DNA from: Syntrophaceae bacterium UBA6252
Lineage (GTDB): Bacteria; Desulfobacterota; Syntrophia; Syntrophales; UBA6807
DNA: 7,267 nt
NCBI GenBank assembly: GCA_002441265.1
Contig: DJVQ01000019.1
Span: 1 to 7,267, forward strand
Direction of reading: 5' to 3'
Position numbers and translations under genes: made by a program. This document shows positions 5,400 to 7,267 of the stretch, piece after piece (within the stretch, counting starts at the first letter, position 1; every line of letters starts with the position of its first letter). The notes beneath the pieces are model-generated. The model was not told the origin of the DNA and ran no database searches. It saw nothing but the letters and a program-made list of their open reading frames with translations.

Positions 5400-5429
5400 T
5401 TGATCATCCCTCGTTTTCGAGGGTATATA
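5400..5429 (+). promoter_or_regulatory. Candidate promoter for the PaaK-family ligase operon
   Basis: TTGATC (5400-5405) and TATATA (5424-5429) are separated by 18 nt; each matches the sigma70 consensus at four of six positions. The start would lie near 5436, leaving a leader of about 25 nt that holds the ribosome-binding site AAGGAGG (5448-5454). Moderate support only. Confidence 0.42.
5408..5423. promoter_or_regulatory. Inverted repeat CCCTCG-TTTT-CGAGGG in the promoter spacer, possible operator
   Basis: A perfect 6-bp-arm palindrome with a TTTT centre fills almost exactly the space between the candidate -35 and -10 boxes. A site in that position suits a repressor, or a MerR-type activator that realigns an 18-nt spacer. 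GTATATAC (5423-5430), also palindromic, overlaps its right end. The regulator is not encoded nearby. Confidence 0.4.
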
Positions 5430-5461
5430 CGTGCGAGCGCGGTAAGGAAGGAGGAATCGCC

Positions 5462-6763
5462 ATGTATTGGCAGAAGGAACTGGAAGTGATCCCGAGGGAG
5501 GAACTGGAGGCATTGCAGTGGAAGCGGCTGCAGGAGACGCTGGACAGGGCGGGCCGCTCCCCTTATTACGGCTCCTCGCCGGGACGGCCGGGACTTGCAG
5601 CGGCGGACCTCCATTCCCTGAAGGATGTGGAAAAGCTGCCCTTCACCACGAAGGACGATCTCAGGGAGCACTGGCCCTATGGGTTCATCGCCGTGTCGAA
5701 GGACGAACTCGTCCGGATGCACTCGTCTTCCGGGACGACGGGCCGGGCGACGGTGATTTTTCACACGGTTGAGGACATCGCCGAATGGACGAACCTGGTG
5801 GCCCGCTCCATGTTCATGACGGGCATGCGGAAGGGGGACGTCTTTCAGAACATGATGACGTACGGGCTGTTCACGGGCGGCCTCGGCTTCCACTACGGAG
5901 CGGAAAAGCTCGGGGCCCTGGTCATCCCCGCCGGGGCGGGAAACAGCAAAAGACAGATCCAGCTCATGCAGGATTTCGATACCACGGTGATCCACATCAT
6001 CCCCAGCTATGCCCTTCACCTGTACCTTGTCTTCGAGGAGATGGGCGTGGATCCGAAAAGGGACACGAAACTGAAAATCGCCTTCATCGGCGCCGAGCCC
6101 CACTCGGAGAAGACCCGCCTGAAGATCGAGGAGCTTTACGGGATCAAGGCCTTCAATTCCTACGGGCTTTCCGAGATGAACGGCCCGGGGGTCGCTTTCG
6201 AGTGCACCTGCCAGAACGGGCTGCACATCTGGGAAGACAACTTTCTCGTCGAAATCATCGACCCCAAGACCCTGCGCCCCGTTCCGGACGGGGAGGAAGG
6301 GGAACTGGTGCTGACGACCCTGGTCCGCCGGGGCATGCCGATCATCCGGTACCGGACGAAGGACCTGACCCGGATCATCCCGGGGCCCTGCCCCTGCGGG
6401 AGAACCCACAGGAGAATCGAGCGGATCAAGGGCCGGACCGACGACATGATGATCATCAAGGGGGTGAACATCTTCCCCATTCAGATCGAGAAAAAGCTCA
6501 TGGACATCCCCGGCGTGGGAACGAACTTTCTCATCATCCTGGAGCGGGAGGGCTTCAATGACGACATGATCGTCAAGGTGGAGGTCCAGAAGGAGTATTT
6601 TACCGGCGATCTGAAAAAGCTGGAGGGGCTCCGCAGGAAGGTCGTCGAGGAGCTGAAGAGCGACATCCTCATCTCGCCGAAGGTGATCCTGGTCGAGCCG
6701 AACAGCCTTCCGAAGACGGAGGGGAAGGCCATCCGGGTCGTGGACAACCGGAAGGACGAGTAA
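5462..6763 (+). CDS. paaK: Phenylacetate-CoA ligase family AMP-forming acyl-CoA synthetase
   Basis: A 433-residue adenylate-forming enzyme of the PaaK branch, which activates an organic acid to its CoA thioester through an acyl-AMP. Motifs: ATP-binding loop SSSGTTGRATV at 88-98, NSYGLSEMNGPG at 232-243, YRTKDL at 297-302, hinge GRTDDMMIIKGVNIFP at 324-339, and the C-terminal PKTEGKAIRVVDNR with catalytic Lys422. The compact length and the TYGLFTGGLGFHYGAE segment (133-148) are typical of PaaK rather than larger acyl-CoA synthetases. Cys248, Cys250, Cys310 and Cys312 (ECTC, PCPCGR) could form a metal site; that is inference. Start: ATG 5462 with AAGGAGG seven bases upstream. The gene is followed after 26 nt by a tandem-ACT protein, a pairing often found with indolepyruvate oxidoreductase genes in anaerobes, so the substrate may be phenylacetate, indoleacetate or another amino-acid-derived acid. 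The exact substrate cannot be read from sequence. Confidence 0.92.
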   Translation: MYWQKELEVIPREELEALQWKRLQETLDRAGRSPYYGSSPGRPGLAAADLHSLKDVEKLPFTTKDDLREHWPYGFIAVSKDELVRMHSSSGTTGRATVIFHTVEDIAEWTNLVARSMFMTGMRKGDVFQNMMTYGLFTGGLGFHYGAEKLGALVIPAGAGNSKRQIQLMQDFDTTVIHIIPSYALHLYLVFEEMGVDPKRDTKLKIAFIGAEPHSEKTRLKIEELYGIKAFNSYGLSEMNGPGVAFECTCQNGLHIWEDNFLVEIIDPKTLRPVPDGEEGELVLTTLVRRGMPIIRYRTKDLTRIIPGPCPCGRTHRRIERIKGRTDDMMIIKGVNIFPIQIEKKLMDIPGVGTNFLIILEREGFNDDMIVKVEVQKEYFTGDLKKLEGLRRKVVEELKSDILISPKVILVEPNSLPKTEGKAIRVVDNRKDE

Positions 6764-6789
6764 GCGCGGGGAAGGAGGGAACGCGGAAG

Positions 6790-7245
6790 ATGGTTACCTA
6801 TCAATTGTCCGTTTTTGCCGAGAACAAGCCGGGACGGCTTGCCAAGGTGACGGGGATCCTCGGAAAGGAGAAGATCAACATCCGGGCCATCACCATCGCC
6901 ACGTCCGACGTCTTCGGGGTGGTGAACCTCCTCGTCGACGACCCCCAGAGGGCGGTGAAGGCCCTGGAAAAAGAGGGGCTGACGGTGAGTCTCCGCCAGG
7001 TCGTGGCGGTTCTCATCGAGGACCGTCCCGGTGGGCTCGACCGGCTCGTCCAGCTTCTGGCGAAGGAAGGGATCAACGTGGAAAACGCTTACGGATTCGT
7101 TCTCGAAAGCTGGAAAAGGGCGGTTTTCGTCATCGATGTGGACCAGATGGAGAAAACCCAGCGCGTCCTCGAGGCGGCCGGCTTCGAGACCCTGAGCGCG
7201 CAGGCTTTGTCCAACGCCGAGCCCTTTCACTACATGAAGTACTGA
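6790..7245 (+). CDS. Tandem ACT-domain protein, probable amino-acid sensor partner of the ligase
   Basis: A 151-residue cytoplasmic protein made of two ACT domains and little else. Domain one covers about residues 4-70 (YQLSVFAENKPGRLAKVTGIL, then NIRAITIATSD, then VVNLLVDD); domain two covers about 72-139 (VAVLIEDRPGGLDRLVQLL, then INVENAYGFVLE, then AVFVIDVDQ). Each begins with the strand ending in a D/N-x-P-G-x-L motif (NKPGRL at 12-17, DRPGGL at 78-83) that binds the amino-acid ligand in ACT dimers. No catalytic or DNA-binding domain is attached, so it probably acts as a sensor or subunit. The start ATG at 6790 has AAGGAGGG at 6772-6779 and a second GGAAG immediately before it. It lies 26 nt after the PaaK-family gene and is presumably cotranscribed; regulating that ligase or responding to aromatic or branched amino acids is inference from the pairing. 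Confidence 0.92.
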   Translation: MVTYQLSVFAENKPGRLAKVTGILGKEKINIRAITIATSDVFGVVNLLVDDPQRAVKALEKEGLTVSLRQVVAVLIEDRPGGLDRLVQLLAKEGINVENAYGFVLESWKRAVFVIDVDQMEKTQRVLEAAGFETLSAQALSNAEPFHYMKY

Positions 7246-7260
7246 CGGCCTCGTAAAAAG
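7243..7260. repeat. Copy 2 of the stop-codon repeat, TGACGGCCTCGTAAAAAG
   Basis: It begins with the TGA stop of the tandem-ACT gene and matches copy 1 (from 5197) at 14 of the first 16 bases. The inverted-repeat arms are imperfect here (TGACG against CGTAA). The window ends 7 nt later, so a longer repeat unit or a second arm could continue outside. Confidence 0.45.
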
Positions 7261-7267
7261 CCCATAT

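Larger units (their letters stand above)
5200..5461. other. Intergenic region before the PaaK-family gene
   Basis: About 262 nt without a gene that I can support. It contains the end of the stop-codon repeat, very GC-rich hairpin-forming sequence (5262-5296), a direct repeat GCATGCC at 5247-5253 and 5258-5264, and a promoter-like segment near 5400-5430. The open frame of the ligase extends upstream to 5336 but its extra residues are arginine- and alanine-rich shadow coding; the ribosome-binding site places the start at 5462. Confidence 0.6.

Noticed and set aside
5336..5461. Upstream extension of the PaaK-family frame
   Set aside because: The extra 42 residues are Arg/Ala/Gly-rich and unlike the family, and AAGGAGG seven bases before the ATG at 5462 fixes the start.
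5012..6409. Minus-strand open frame of 465 codons
   Set aside because: Antisense to the PaaK-family gene and crossing the intergenic region and the small gene; arginine- and proline-rich with no recognisable domain.

Overview
The window is high-GC bacterial DNA, densely coded, with AG-rich Shine-Dalgarno sites, 4-bp or 1-nt gene junctions and no mobile element, RNA gene or CRISPR array that I can see. The gene set (paired PilT/PilU-type pilus retraction ATPases, a Cam-type gamma carbonic anhydrase closely resembling the methanogen enzyme, and a PaaK-type ligase with a tandem-ACT protein) suggests an anaerobic, respiratory or syntrophic member of the Desulfobacterota (former Deltaproteobacteria, for example a Syntrophales-like organism). 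That placement is inference from gene content and style; no marker gene is present.

Layout. (1) Positions 1-1924, plus strand: the 3' end of pilT, a second PilT/PilU-family ATPase, and a small protein that looks like a receiver domain without the phospho-acceptor Asp. Gaps of 16 and 23 nt suggest one operon for type IV pilus retraction and its control. (2) Positions 1925-1996: a short convergent gap with a GC-rich hairpin. (3) Positions 4676-1997, minus strand: CDP-alcohol phosphatidyltransferase (PgsA-like), HAD-IB phosphatase, dephospho-CoA kinase (coaE) and gamma carbonic anhydrase. The first two genes are 1 nt apart and form a plausible phospholipid headgroup pair (synthase plus phosphatase). 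The last two overlap by ATGA. (4) Positions 4677-4974: a divergent, locally AT-rich intergenic region with a good sigma70-like promoter for the minus operon, a perfect palindrome across its -35 box, and competing hairpins in the leader. (5) Positions 4975-5199: an unrecognised 74-residue, four-cysteine protein with an exceptionally strong ribosome-binding site. (6) Positions 5200-5461: a second intergenic region with a candidate promoter whose spacer is an inverted repeat. (7) Positions 5462-7245: a phenylacetate-CoA-ligase-family enzyme followed by a tandem-ACT-domain protein, apparently an operon for activating aryl or other organic acids with an amino-acid-sensing partner.

Most genes are recognisable housekeeping or metabolic families. 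I do not see a clear new multi-gene system. The least explained items are the pseudo-receiver beside the retraction ATPases, the small Cys protein, the two regulatory palindromes, and a short repeat (TGACGGCyTCGTmAAA) that begins exactly at the stop codon of two different genes.
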